A stretch of DNA of 64,000 bases, taken from NCBI RefSeq assembly GCF_901709675.1, contig NC_051105.1, positions 8,986,104-9,050,103 on the forward strand, read 5' to 3'. A program made the position numbers and the translations under genes. Shown piece by piece: positions 49,216 to 61,330 of the stretch; position 1 is the first letter of the stretch, and each line of letters begins with the position of its first letter. The notes below the pieces were generated by a model. It saw only the letters and a program-made list of their open reading frames with translations. It did not search any database and was not told the DNA's origin. The stretch comes from Syngnathus acus (taxonomy: Eukaryota > Chordata > Actinopteri > Syngnathiformes > Syngnathidae).

Positions 49216-52200
49216 ATATATGGGCAGTGATGGCAGATTAGTAGAATAATAGTGACTGCACATGATAATGTATTTTTCACATGTCCACAAGCTTGCTTTT
49301 TATTGATTACATTGATCAGCGGGTATAAAATGTCAACATTGCATCGATCCATCTTGCTTTGCAGTATTTCCATTTTTCCTCTCCCATTTGAAAATGTCAG
49401 GCTGCATTTTTATCAAACTCCTCAGTGGTGGTGGCCTGACACGTGTGCGTTAAAACAACACAACAGGTGAAGATTGAGCATTTTGTCCTCTTAAGAAATC
49501 AAAATACAATAAAAGTCACGGCGTGCCAGTCTCTTCCTTTGGTTTTCTCTCGGACCACAAAGAGTGAGACAAATGGATGTGTCAGAGCTTGATGGAGCGC
49601 TGTGATTGCTCTGCTAGGTGCAAGGCTATTACCCGACAATATAGGCAGCGGCAAAGACAAATCCTGTTTGAATCAACCACACTTAATCTGTGAAACATGA
49701 CAAGATGTTTTAGACAGCAAAGATAGCAACTGAAAGAAGACTGTGACCTCACGGAGAATTAAAAAATTAGAAACTATTCAGAGCTTGATTTTTTTTTGTG
49801 GGGCACCTCCATTGTACTGCTTGCATGGTGAGGGTTAGCCCCAAAAAGCTGTCAGTGTACGTTCTGCTGTCAGCGAGATGGCGAATGGGAGCACATTAGC
49901 CATCGGCCCCGGCGTGTCCCTGAAAAGGAACAAGCCAATTAAGGAATCCCCCGCTACTGCTTAAGCCCAGTTATGGCAGAGGTCACTGGGATGAGCGCTG
50001 CTATGCTAAATCATCCTACCTTTTCCAAAGCTTCCATTGGGGAAAGCTGAGTATTTCCAGATTATTCCTCTTTTCTTTCCTACGACTGCCCATCAAGCAA
50101 TATGTGGTTGGAAAAATACGTCAGTCTCCTTCAAAGAACTACACTCTCACTCGATATTCCGATCAGGTGTGCGAAAAGCGCTTTGCGATAAAAAGTCGTT
50201 CTTGAGAAACCGCCTTTGGAGAAATAATATGACCTACTGTTTACCCTGAACTGGCCTTGTTGAACTTTTTTTTTTCAGGACCACTTTTCAGCCTTGCCCC
50301 CAAATTCTCACAATTCACCCACCGAGCACATGGGGACAAACAAACTCATGAATATTTTAGCAAAGTGTTTGCCCATTTGTACCGGGACTTATTATGCAGA
50401 CACCAGATCAGACCATCACCTCACTCAGTTCTTCTTTGATTCACCTCGAGCTTTTTCACTACTCATCATAGCTCTGACTATACCGAGAAAGCCCGCAATT
50501 TGAGTCATATGCCTCATCTTCCTAAAAAGTATTATTACCTTTCATACTTCCACTGATAAACATGCCAACAGGGCCTTGCTTCTGGTTTTTACCTGACACT
50601 GAATTAAAATAGGATGGTATCAGCAAAAAATAACCACACAGAATGTTAAATTGCAAGTCAAAAAATCCCTGGAAGTTTGTAAACATTTGCTACAGAGCTC
50701 TGGAGATAGCTATGAACCTACGGGGCAATACACTGATACGAGAAAGGACTGAGGACATGCAATCAATCGATTGTTGATACATTTGAAATGGTGAGCCGCA
50801 GTTTATGTGTCAAGCTACTACCTCGACACGCCCGGCAGGCAGCTACAAGGTGGCTTACTCAACTGGCCTGATACCAGGCTGTGTGTAATATGCTGGGGAT
50901 TGACTTCCTCTTGCCAGGTCCCAGGAAGAGAAGAGGATTTAAACTATTTTACCTCCCAAGATCTTCACACCTTCCCTCAGGCCTTCTCACCTTGATGCCT
51001 TAAATATTAATGCTAAATCCGTGGATAGTGGATGAGTGAGGAGGGGAGAGGGCTGACAGCTTAATCATGGAGGCGGTGGCCTCCCCTTGCCTTTTCCTCA
51101 ATACTCTGTCTGGCTGTCACCACCACCTACATGATGTAATCACCCCCATAACCCTGATATGGGTTGCTGCGGACCTTGCATGGAGAGAGAAGAGCACACA
51201 GAGGAAAAGGGGGACCTCGGGGATTTTGCTGAAGAGGATCATTTAAGTCGATATACTCAGAGTAAGAGAGTCTCGGGTCTTAGAGATGTGGGTGAAGTGC
51301 CTGCAAGTGACACTGTGTCGTATATAGTATCAGTATATAAAGACATCGTGCAGGAATATTTCTAGATGAAGGAACTGCAAGAACTGCTCACCTCACTCTA
51401 ACAACTTTACCTAATCCGCAAGTGAAGCACTTCTTCTAGTTTCTTAAAAATATGCTTCCACCATGTAGACCACAAGCCTCACCGGTAGTCAAGAGAATGA
51501 GAGCTGCTGCTACGATTGTCCGGCAATCACTGCAACTGTGTTCACTCCCACAACGACGCAAACACCCCTTTCTAACTTGCACTAGATCAAAGAATTTCCA
51601 CATCACTGTCATTTTTAGTTTGATAAAGCAGATAGCATGACATGTTCACATTTTCAGTCAGGTAGGATTCTCTGCTGTGCTTGAGCCACCTTGTCTGAGC
51701 AAAAATGGAAATATCATTTTTGAGTCTTAGACTGTCATAAATACAGCGTTAGGCACAGTGCATGCAATCATTTTTCTCTTGTATTGAAGCACTGGCAAGC
51801 AAAGGTGAAATGAGTTCCAACTGCACAGTGAAATTCTATTCACTCAGCATTGCTACGCTCTCCTGTAGATACTGTATGTTTTTATACTTATTATAGGTGC
51901 TACTGGACATTTGGACACACAATCTCCATCTAATTTGCTTGCCACAGAATCACATTTAAGTGAGCAAAATATTTGTGAGGCTTGGCTGTGACATGAACGG
52001 AAAGGAATTGACAAGGAAAGATTGAACCACATTAAGCAAAGCCTCCTAAGAGATGTTATCTCATTATTTGTTTCCAAGTTACCTTATTTCCCTTGAGGCC
52101 AGAGAGGCGTCTGACCCAAAACAAAGACTTACACATCACTATAATCGATCTGGTCGACGCAAGAAAGAACAACCCCCCTCCCACCCGAAAAAAGTGCAGA

Positions 52201-52241
52201 GTAAATACAGAAACTGTAATAGTTGGCCGCAGAGTGCTTAC

Positions 52242-52306
52242 CCCATTTATAGGATATGTCTTCCATCCAAGCTCTCCAAGCACAGACGTTGTATCCAGCA
52301 GCACAA
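52242..52306 (-). CDS. epha6: EphA6 exon 2: start of ephrin-binding domain
   Basis: This 65-bp exon encodes about residues 27-48, VVLLDTTSVLGELGWKTYP followed by ING, the conserved first strand of the Eph ligand-binding domain. The acceptor is TTTCATTTCAG|TTGTG and the donor AATGGG|GTAAGC. It enters in phase 1 and leaves in phase 0. The 65-bp length is the usual size of the second exon in Eph receptor genes. It differs from my memory of human EphA6 only at conservative positions (TTSV for TTTV, PING for PLNG). Confidence 0.96.
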
Positions 52307-53159
52307 CTGAAATGAAAAAGAGAGAGGAAATCCACCCATTATCCATCTGTCAGAGCACAAAAGTTCCATTTTCACACTGGAAATTGAAATATCAGTCATA
52401 AACATGTTCATTTGGGCATTTTATCATAACAGGAATGAGTTTTCTTGGATGAATATTTATCAGTATGGCAACACAAACACTAGGAACAACAAGGCTGCCA
52501 CTTGCCACACAATTTTGCGACTGATAGATTGCCCTCAAATTGCTGTCAACAGACCATTCCCTTGCCTGCCATCCACAGTTTTTAGTCATTTTCAGCCACA
52601 ATATCTGCTTCCTTTGCTGTACGACCGAGATATAAAAACACAAATGCAGAACGAGTGTTTGAAGAAATACATTGTTCCTAGATTTTAAAATGTATTGTGC
52701 ATAAAAGTTAAAGGACATTAGTACCATAATAAAAGTTTGAAAAAAATGTGAGTGAGCTAACTGAAATTTTATGTATTAAAAGAACTATAGTGGTATCGGT
52801 GCTTGGTATCAGACTACTCGTATCACTGGAGAAATAGTGAAAATTCGATCCTCCCTAGTTTTATCAAGCAATTGATTGAGATTAAGAAATAGCAGAGATG
52901 GTACTGCACACTCGACTTGAAGTGGCATGAACCGCATAACAAATTTCTCTGCTCGGAGTAATCAAAGTAGAATCTGATGATAAGCAACAAACCGCTTACT
53001 TCCTAAATCTGTCTTTGAGCGACCGTCGGCTGACAATTTTACACAGTGAATCGCACGCAAACACACAAGCCTTGCACACTTCTGGCAAATCAAAGCATGA
53101 TCAGTGTTTCATAACAACGTCCGTGTAGAGCTGTGAAACTGGCCTTTAGGGCTGCGGGT

Positions 53160-53180
53160 GGGGGGGGGGGGGGGGGGGGG
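53160..53180. repeat. Poly(G) run, 21 bases
   Basis: Twenty-one consecutive G on the plus strand, preceded by GGGT. Long G homopolymers can form G-quadruplex DNA and are prone to sequencing and assembly length errors. The epha6 transcript would carry poly(C) here. Confidence 0.9.
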
Positions 53181-55547
53181 TGTAATACAGGCTGATTAGA
53201 CTGACAATTTTTTCTAAGTAACCATATTTCCTGTATAGTCATATAATCATCACATAGCTACAGAATTGCAACTGACAGCGCTTCAAGTAACGGCTCAGCA
53301 CTGTATACATCATTATCAATTACAAACTGGGTAGAAAGGAAGTGACATTTACATCTCTGCGGAGGTTCTCCGACAAGATGGAGGCAAGCGTAGAAGAAAA
53401 TGGGACATTTTTTGGCATCAGCCAATCCAGTTCTGAAGGAGCTTCTATGATATAGTGGTGGTGCAACTGCATCATGGGATTTGTTTGGCACATGGTCATT
53501 GCTCACCTTCTTGAAAGATGATCTGGCAAACGCACACACACATTGTGTCTCATCATGCTTTTACTTTAGAAGGCCATAATAACCATTTTCTAAGGTTGAA
53601 AATTGTTCACTCTCGTTTTTGTAGCCAATTTGTCGTGTCGCTGACTGTCATGCAGCCCACATCTCTCAATTTGACAAACAACACAGAAAATAGACTCATG
53701 TCTTTTTTGTCTGCCTTGCAATGTTCAGTTTTGTTTGTTTATTTATTTAAACTTGGGTTTTCAGTTTTTGTGTTGTTGTGACATGAATAGCAAGCACTCG
53801 GCTTTTAATTTGTCCTATAAATGTTTAATTTGAAAACACGTGTTCTCTCAGGATATAATATCATCGTTATAGCATCGAGACTAGCATGCGAGGCTTTATT
53901 GTTGAATTTGTTCTACTTTGGTCCCCGCTGTTCTTTGAGCCCGGTTTAATATTTGCTTCACGGTGGCTGGATTTTTCTCTCTGTTTTCCTATGCCTGTGA
54001 ATGTCACGTCAGAGCCACTGCCAGGTTGAACAGACGAGCTGGCAAAAGCCACTGGTTTAATTGGGCATCATTAGGCCACTTTGTGCTGCTTACCTGCCCA
54101 GTACCTTCCCTGGGGGAGGGCCTGATTACTGAGGGTTGGCTCACATGCTACGATGAGCACCTTCGATTTCATTGAATTAATAAAAAATGATGGATGCGAC
54201 GATTTATGGTATGTTTATTTCACTGAAAACTTGTTGTTGAAAATGGGCAAAATATTAATTATTTTGAGCCTAAATCTATTCCGTGATTGCAGATTCATAT
54301 TTCGCCTTTTATTTCGTGCTTCCACTCTTGCAGTATGACTACAAGAGGGTGCACTAGATTTGCCTCGATATACAATACATATCTATCAATCCCTTGCCCT
54401 ACCCTCCAAAGAGTTAGACTTTCAGGAGGGCACCCACAGACTCTGCCTGAAGCAGGGGGTCCGCCGGGACTTCAGCTGGTTTGATATAAATAGAACATGA
54501 GCCGGCCAACTCACAAATAAATGGAGCTCTAGCGGAATGATGACATCTCCTGTCTGTCCTAGAGCCCTAGCACGCCTTACAAACACCCTGAAATAGCAAC
54601 ATATCCGTCGGCAGTCTTGTACAGCTCTTATTTCATGTAAATTTGCATTCTCCCAAAAAACTGTCATGCTGGCTGCGGGTCAGTTCCTTCGGCAGTACAT
54701 TTAGCACATCAACCAACATTAATGATATTTTGTGGAAGAAAGTACATCTGTCCTAAATGGAAATAATGACAAACTTACATGCACCGAAAATGACTTAACT
54801 GCTTCTAAGCCTCAAATGAACTTTTACAGAGTTGCTTTAATCTTCGCTCAAGTCCTCAAACCCAAACCTGCAGACGAGGCACTTACTCAAAACGTTTGAC
54901 ATGATGCAGGAGGAGGCTACCACCCCTAGAGAATAGCCATGTTTCTTTCCATTGATCATCAAAAGGAATGTGAGGTTATTCGCCAACGGAAAAAAACGTT
55001 TGAATGAAAGGAACTTGTTTTGGCTTCCTCCTCTAGGGGATGGAAGATGGCACATTTTTTAAATTTAATACAAAAAATAAAGAAGATTTCACAAATACCA
55101 ATTTGAACAAGCAAGTGGTTCATTTCCACCACAAATTAATCCTAAACACATTAATTGAATGAACCATTACATAAATGAGGTTAAATTTTGGTGTCCTGAT
55201 TCCAGTCATTATTTTTTGACAGACACATGTTGCAAGACTGCAAAAAAAAAAAAGCTGTCACACAGCTCAACTCACCAATGCACATGGACATGATAACTAA
55301 CGGCAGAAACAATGATCCAACAAAGATAGAAACGAAGCAATGAGCTCAACACAAACAAATGGACAAGAACAAGGAACACTTGGACATGACAAAGTGGTTG
55401 AGGAAGCTGATTGGTAGATGAGCACAGGTAGAAAAAAAACAAAAAGGACAACCCATGAACCACAAGACAGAAAACAAGTCCAAATACAAATCAAAATCAA
55501 TCATGATAGTTAGAAAACTAAGATTACTTAAATCCTCTCTGAAAAAA

Positions 55548-55602
55548 ATAATATATATAACTATATATATACTATACTATATATATATAATATATATAGT
55601 TT
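55548..55602. repeat. AT-rich dinucleotide tract
   Basis: Imperfect TA/AT repeats interrupted by ACTATA units. It is a simple-sequence region likely to be length-polymorphic. Confidence 0.85.
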
Positions 55603-55666
55603 TTCCAAGCTCACCGTGGTACTTGGGAAGTGTGGTCTTTGGGTTTGGCTTTGATCGCTGCTGTGT

Positions 55667-55691
55667 AAAAAAAAAAAAAAAAAAAAAAAAA
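55667..55691. repeat. Poly(A) run, 25 bases
   Basis: An uninterrupted 25-base A tract. On the epha6 transcript strand it reads poly(U). No SINE or LINE body was recognised directly upstream, so its origin is unclear. Confidence 0.9.
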
Positions 55692-56190
55692 CTTGCACCA
55701 CACATAGTACGGCGTTGTAAATTTAATCACTTAACCACATGACACTGTTTCCTGTCTGCCGTGGCGCAAATGAAGCAGCTACGTTAATGAAGCAGCAACG
55801 TTCACAGCCTTCCGTCAGTAAACTCACAAGAAACGCAAGGTGAAGCGTCGTGTTACCTTTGGTGTTAACGTAGACTTAAGACACAGAGGAGTTGCTGTGC
55901 ATGGGCCATGACATTCAATAATATTTAATATAAGCTGAAGCAGGGATCACCAAGATCATCATAAGGTTATCCTGCTATGTAAGGTTTGAGCTTTTTCTAA
56001 AAATGCTCATCAGTGAGTGGAAAATGTTATTTTCCAGATGTTATGACGATTTTAAAAAGTAAACACTAGCAGAATTCTATAGAAATGAAGTGTTGTAAAA
56101 TGTAGTTTTAAGTTGTAATACCACTAGTTACCACAAGATAGCAGACATGGGTTACACTGGGTCTTATTATACAGAGATAAATATCAGAGG

Positions 56191-56556
56191 GGCGGCTCAG
56201 TGGGCCACTGGGTAGCACGTCCGCCTCACAGTTAGGAGGGTGCTGGTTCGATTCCACCTCCGGGCCTCCCTGTGTGGAGTTTGCATGTTCTCCCCGGGCC
56301 CGCGTGGGTGTTCTCCGGGCACTCCGGTTTCCTCCCACAACCCCAAAACATGCTTGGTAGGCCGATTGAGCACTCCAAATTGTCCCTAGGTGCGAGTGCG
56401 AGTGCGTATAGTTGTTTGTCTCTGTGTGCCCTGCGATTGGCTGGCAACCGGTTCAGGGTGTCCCCCGCCTACTGCCCGATGACGGCTGGTATAGGCTCCA
56501 GCACGCCCGCGACCCCCGTGGGGACTAAGCCGTACAGAAAATGGATGGATGGATGG
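56191..56556 (+). mobile_element. Full-length tRNA-derived SINE with GGAT tail
   Basis: A tRNA-like head (GGCGGCTCAGTGGGCCACTG, B box GGTTCGATTCC at 56245-56255) is followed by the body characterised by GTGGAGTTTGCATGTTCTCC, GGTTTCCTCCCACAA and GCGATTGGCTGGCAACCGG. The tail is GGATGGATGGATGG. It is flanked by perfect 12-bp direct repeats AAATATCAGAGG at 56179-56190 and 56557-56568, marking LINE-mediated insertion. This family is very abundant in teleosts. The intact duplication suggests a fairly recent insertion. Confidence 0.92.
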
Positions 56557-59133
56557 AAATATCAGAGGCTGTTAGAAATAAATTCAGAGGTGTCAAACTA
56601 GAAGCAGTAACCAAGAAGAATCTCAAAAAAGTGTTGCATTACTAATATAATATTTTGAATATATTTTAAAATAAAATTTAAAACGCGATGTTTTGGTCAA
56701 AAGATATACAGTTTGATTGATTGAATTGATCTTGAAAATAAACGCAAGGTCATTCTCCCTGCATTAAGAATTCAAACACACACATGCGCTCTCATTGCAT
56801 GCAAGTCAACGTTCTGATGTCTTTGATTGTCAAATTGATTTTTCCTTACAAAGTAGCTACCTCAGAATGGAATCAAAGGTTTTGAACTTGATCTAAACAG
56901 ATATGGCAGCACTACAATGAAAAACCCTTTAATAATTAAAACATGCTTTGTATTTTGTTGCACTGTATTCATACCCTCTTAAAATTACTTAGTGTATTGC
57001 TAGCGTGATTTTGTGGCTGCCTTCAGACTTTCTCACCGAGCTTGTTAGATCTTCCCCATGACTCACACGTTAGCCAAGGATGGATTACATCCTTCATTTG
57101 TAATTCCTGAAACTCTGCCTCGCGAAGAACAATCACATTCTCAGCAATGTCAGAAATAAGCAACAAAGACCTCATCTTCAGATAACCATTGCACCGTCCC
57201 TAAAAGGCTCTCACGGAATCAAGTTAGTGAATTGGAGTCTTGAATTTTCATTATTGAGAAAATTGTTGCTGTCGTCTTTAGGGGGCAGAAAAAAAAATTG
57301 AGACAAATTAATGATGTCTACACTGTTCAAACCTACAGATGGCATTGCTTTTTTTTTTTTTTAATTGCAATCCCAACAGCCAGAAAAGGGTCCTATTTTT
57401 TTTCTCTTTGAAAACTTAGGCCTCTGGAGTTCTTCGTGCCTGATTTCAAAAGCATCAATTTACTCGCGCGTACCCTGAGTAGAATCATGTTTGATTCTGT
57501 TTCCCTTCAGCGTATAAGCACACAAAATATCACTATAGCCAATGAAAGGAAAGCATGATTTAAGGAAATATCCTTTTCATGATCCTGCAAATCTATTAAC
57601 ATTGTGTTCAATTAAACAGGCCTAGATTTCACTCAATTTGTGGTCTAAATAAAGATAAGAGCCTAATTATTTCTTTTTGGTGGTGGTGTACCGTGAAATC
57701 TTTTTAGTGTAAAATGAGTGCTTTGGCGCAGTAATGATTGAGGAAAACAATGCTTCCTCTGATGTCATGCCGACTAATTAAGACTGAATCAACAGTGCTG
57801 ACAGTGCAGACAAGCAGTGCACTTGTCACTTTTGCCTCAAGATGCAATTAATCAACATTAATTTCCACGTAATCAGCAAAATTAATAACAAAGATGCAAA
57901 GTCACAGACCAACAAATGTAGCCAATGAAAACACACCTTCTTAGTAGAGATATGAATGAATTGTTTTCAAGCAACCACTTGACTATAGTGAGCACAATCG
58001 CACACTTCAAATTAAATTGGGCAAAGTAATAACAAAATCAATACCAGGACAGATTTCCACCTGAGTTCATAATGAAACTTTTAACAAATCTTCCCACTGA
58101 GCCGCACCACTCGGTGGAAGATGACGGCAATTGTGCCAGGAGACCTCAACGCATGCGGTCAATACAAAAGAGTGAAAGACAGAATCCAATCTTTCAGTCT
58201 GTGCAGAGATCTAAAACAAACCAGCTTATTTTATTGAAGCTAGATAAAGTAGTGGGATCCCTAAAAGGACAATACATAATAGTTTCCATGTCAATACTTT
58301 CACACACGTAAACGACAATAGAGATGCGCAGAGGAAAGTGTGGGAGTATGAACACAATCACAAACACACATTCTAATTTCCGCCATCCGCCTGCTACCAT
58401 AAACACTTGGAAGCATCATGTGACCCATCAAAGTGAACAGAACAATTTTACCTGTTGGTAGCTCTCAACCACTGACTGTATGGAGTATTCTTACCCACCC
58501 ACCATAAAATAGATTTGTAAGACAACTCACATTCTCTCACTCACTTATCATTCAGTCTATGCTTGTCCTGTTGTGTGTATGCGTGTACAGAAGTGTAATT
58601 AAATCAAGCTGTCAACACCGAGCTTACATTTGATCATCTTGTATTATCACCTACATGGAGATTATTTCCTTGCTTTTCATTTGTCATTATGCTGTCCGAT
58701 TTTTGTATATGTGCGTGGCTACCAATAAATCATGGAAGTTTGGAATATTTTGCAGGTAGTCATGTACTTGATGGCGCTCGGCAAAACTACAGGACATCTC
58801 TGTTACATGACATCTCAGTATTTGAATGTGGACTGTCAGCTTATCCCTTTTATAAAACAAGTTATTTATGTAAAGTTTTAATGACAATATTTAATACAAG
58901 TACTGATGGATGTTTAGGTAAAAATATTTAATTATACTTTTTTTTTTTTTTTTTACATATAAAAACAACAACACCGTTTTCTATGCATTTCCAAGCAGAC
59001 AGTACAAAAGTTAGATCATTTTTTTAAACATGCATGTGAGTTTTGGATAATGTCCTTTTGGAAACATGTACCGCGGGTGTCTCCAATAAATATGACACAA
59101 TCATTCGAAACTGCATGTGTAAAAGTGTCTCAC

Positions 59134-59212
59134 CTTGGTTGCAATGGCCACGGCGAGTGAGGACAATTCCAAGAAAAAGTGCAACGGGGACAAATCTTGG
59201 TCCAACACTCAT
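59134..59212 (-). CDS. epha6: EphA6 exon 1: start codon and signal peptide
   Basis: This exon encodes 26 residues plus one base. The ATG at 59212-59210 has a G at -3. It begins MSVGPRFVPVALFLGIVL, an N-terminal stretch with a hydrophobic core (about residues 7-18) followed by TRRGHCNQ, as expected for a secretory signal peptide. The donor is CAAG|GTGAGA, leaving phase 1; its last G joins TT of exon 2 to give the Val of VVLLDTT. I chose this ATG because the open frame upstream, to about 59305, contains only a GTG in place of an upstream start and no earlier in-frame ATG there. Human EphA6 has an annotated longer N-terminal extension; nothing comparable is evident here. The signal peptide is poorly conserved, so assignment rests on position, phase and splice signal rather than on sequence similarity. 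Confidence 0.85.
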
Positions 59213-59539
59213 ATCTGCTGCAACATCGGCCACCGGCTGCAGCGGAGCCGAGAGCGAGCGTGGCCGGTGAGAAAAAGCGCGGCAGGGTCGTCCAAAATGC
59301 ACCACTGGCTCTGCTCCTGAATTACATTTGGTCCTGTTTGTTGCTCATCATGAGATCCATCCCTTCGCCCTGTAGCAGTAGAAAAAGGTGCCAAGGGGGA
59401 AGTTGGGGAGAAAAAAAAAAAATCAATTATCAGTCAAGAACCACTATGCTGATAGAAACTTCGCACATTCCCCGTCAGCTCCTAAGTTACTGCACCACTT
59501 CAAGCATTGCGCAATTTTTTTTTTTTTTTTTTTTTGACT

Positions 59540-59810
59540 GAGGCTACATCGCGCGCGCGGTGGTGGTGTCCCTATCGTATTTCGTTGTGCCTCCGGTCCG
59601 AACCGCTGCAGCAGCAGCAGCAGCAGCAGCAGCGAGCGAGGTTCTGAAAGGATGACGATGAGGAGCTCAGGAGGAGGAGATGAAGCGCGCGGCGACGTGT
59701 GCGCGTCTGTACAGGAGGCTCGGCACTAGAGGGGGTTCGCTGACAAGGCAATGTGTGTGCGTGCGTGTGCGTCAGGAGCCCATTAAGGGGACACATTTCT
59801 GTCATGGGCT
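59540..59810 (-). promoter_or_regulatory. CpG-rich probable promoter / 5' leader of epha6
   Basis: Upstream of the exon 1 ATG the sequence becomes rich in CpG, for example GCGCGCGCGG near 59550 and GCGCGCGGCGACGTGTGCGCG near 59686, while almost all the rest of the window is CpG-poor and AT-rich. Purine-rich GAGGAGGAG tracts and a CTG repeat also lie here. Position and composition suggest a CpG-island type promoter or 5' untranslated leader. I see no clear TATA box at a fixed distance, and the transcription start cannot be located from sequence alone. Confidence 0.45.
59609..59632. repeat. CAG/CTG trinucleotide repeat, 8 units
   Basis: Eight uninterrupted CAG units on the plus strand, which read CTG (or GCT) on the gene strand, lie about 400 bp upstream of the epha6 start codon within the CpG-rich block. 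They may lie in the promoter or the 5' untranslated leader. Confidence 0.9.
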
Positions 59811-59885
59811 TCCATAAGTAGCATCATATACTGTGGCCGAATAACTCAGTTAATTCTAATTGCATACGGAATCATGAATAACCAA

Positions 59886-59975
59886 GGCAGCATGGTGGTG
59901 TAGTGGTCTGCACATCTGGCTCACATTTCTGATGTTGGGGTTCAAAACCCCTCTCAGGCCGGTGTGGTGTGTAGA
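59886..59975 (+). repeat. tRNA-derived SINE head fragment
   Basis: A tRNA-like promoter segment is visible: an A-box-like TGGTGTAGTGGTCTGC and a B-box-like GGTTCAAAACC at 59939-59949. The downstream SINE body is missing, so this is a truncated or decayed copy. It lacks the acceptor-stem pairing expected of a functional tRNA gene. Confidence 0.5.
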
Positions 59976-61213
59976 ACCCCTTTTTTTGATTCACATTTTA
60001 ATTGAATTTCACAAATAAGAATATTTCTAATATAGTCGGTCTCGAGTTATACCTATCTAACTTTAAATAGACATTTATTTTTAGAGTAATTTTTTCCCCT
60101 TAGAAACATGTGAATAATTTCATACAGTTTGATATCCTGTGTCCAATTACAGTGATGCAGATCGCATCAGAATTTATAAATTCTGTCTCCGAACAATGAT
60201 CCCTATCCAAATGTAGTGCATCAGTGAACTGCTTCGACTGCCAAGCCAGCAATGTCAGCCAAGATCGAAGGTCTTCCCCTCATCTTCATGGACGGCTCAT
60301 GAGTGAATAAGCAAACCGTCCGCTGTCTCACCGGGTTAAACAAAGCTATGCTGGCTGCTGCGATGATACCCAGTCAATCAGGCCGTATAGGAACAGGTCG
60401 CTGTCAGCACGGTGAAAGTAAATACATCAACATCACAATCCATCTCCCGTGCTTAGCTGCCAGCCAATGACTGCAAGTTGACAGGATCTATGCAACACGT
60501 GCAACCACAAAAGAACAATTTGATGGAATTTATGAAACAGTCGTGTCTCTCCATGATTCACAATATCTTTTTCTTTTCCCATTCTAGACTAGCTTTTTTA
60601 CTTCCTTAAAATGCTATTCCCTCCACCACGTCATCATTGTTTGGTCAATTCAAAAACAACAAAAAAAGAAAGACATGTCAATAAAAAGAAGATTATGTCC
60701 CTCTGGAAGGTGAAACTGGTGACAAGACTCCAGTCTCACAAGAATGATGATTGAAGGAGATAACCCACTTACAAGCGGTCCTCTCTCGCTGTGCCCCGCA
60801 ATGATTTGGTTTCCGTTGCAGTAATGGTTTCCAGTGAGGTGTGACTGTTGTGTATAGAGCCTAACTGTGAGCTATTATTCCCTCATGTGCCGATAGAACA
60901 AGCTCCGTACATTTGTACTCATCACTGGCGTAAAGCTGGAACAAAACCGCATCAGCAAAACCGACAGAGAATGAAACTTTATAACGGGAACAGGTTCACT
61001 AATGTTCTCTTCATATTAAGGAACCAGAATGTACACATTACTTTTTTCTTGACCATGACGTAGTAATTTGACTTCCCAAATTGTTTTTAATCCCTGAGTT
61101 TGACTTTCTAAAGGTTCAAAGTTTCAACAAGTGAATCAAGGAGGCATTCAAAAAAGTTTCATCCTCAATTGATTGGTCAAGCCATAAGTCTCTAAGAAAG
61201 AAAAAACATAAAG

Positions 61214-61330
61214 TTGTCAAACTCAAGGTGCGAGGGCCCACCACATCATTTTATTTGGTCCACCAAGGCAAATAATCTACATTGACTTCATTACTAAAAT
61301 ACCACAAATTGCAAATTGTCTTTTCAACCT
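61214..61330 (-). repeat. Fragment of hAT-like MITE (GTCAAACTC family), reverse orientation
   Basis: The segment starts TTGTCAAACTCAAGG and continues with GGGCCCACCACATCATTTTAT, then ACAAATTGCAAATTGTCTTTT. This is the reverse complement of the 3' part of the element at 24198-24444. The other end is absent. Confidence 0.6.

Larger units (their letters stand above)
43791..52241 (-). other. epha6 intron 2
   Basis: About 8.5 kb between exons 2 and 3. The notable part is 48634-49215, a cluster of palindromic MITEs embedded in TA microsatellite. A short CA tract lies near 46511-46528. Elsewhere the sequence is AT-rich and noncoding, with no exon-like segment recognised. Confidence 0.85.
52307..59133 (-). 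other. epha6 intron 1
   Basis: About 6.8 kb between exons 1 and 2. It contains a complete SINE (56191-56556), a 25-base A run (55667-55691), an AT-rich tract (about 55548-55602), a 21-base G run (53160-53180) and a T run near 58939-58954. The rest is unremarkable AT-rich noncoding sequence. No additional exon-like segment is recognisable. Confidence 0.85.
244..59212 (-). other. epha6: epha6 gene, 5' half (exons 1-8 of an EphA6 receptor tyrosine kinase)
   Basis: Eight minus-strand exons join in phase into one reading frame of 564 codons plus 2 bases: signal peptide, ephrin ligand-binding domain, cysteine-rich/EGF-like region, two fibronectin III domains and a transmembrane helix. The ligand-binding segments [20 protein letters not shown] and LLDTTSVLGELGWKTYP, and the cysteine-rich segment PGFYKAFAGNIKCSKCP, are closer to EphA6 than to EphA3, EphA4 or EphA5 as I remember those proteins. 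Exon sizes of 65, 664, 156, 336, 163 and 109 bp fit the standard Eph gene plan. Eph receptors bind membrane-anchored ephrins on neighbouring cells and signal in axon guidance and tissue patterning; EphA6 is mainly neural. Kinase, SAM and C-terminal exons are not in the window and should lie to the left of position 1. No stop or frameshift is seen in any exon. Confidence 0.95.

Noticed and set aside
48875-49373. Tyr/Ile-rich open frames resembling a membrane peptide
   Set aside because: They are translations of TA and TATG microsatellite repeats.
56108-56601. Open frames of 71-109 codons on both strands
   Set aside because: They lie within the SINE at 56191-56556; GC-rich SINE bodies give accidental open frames.
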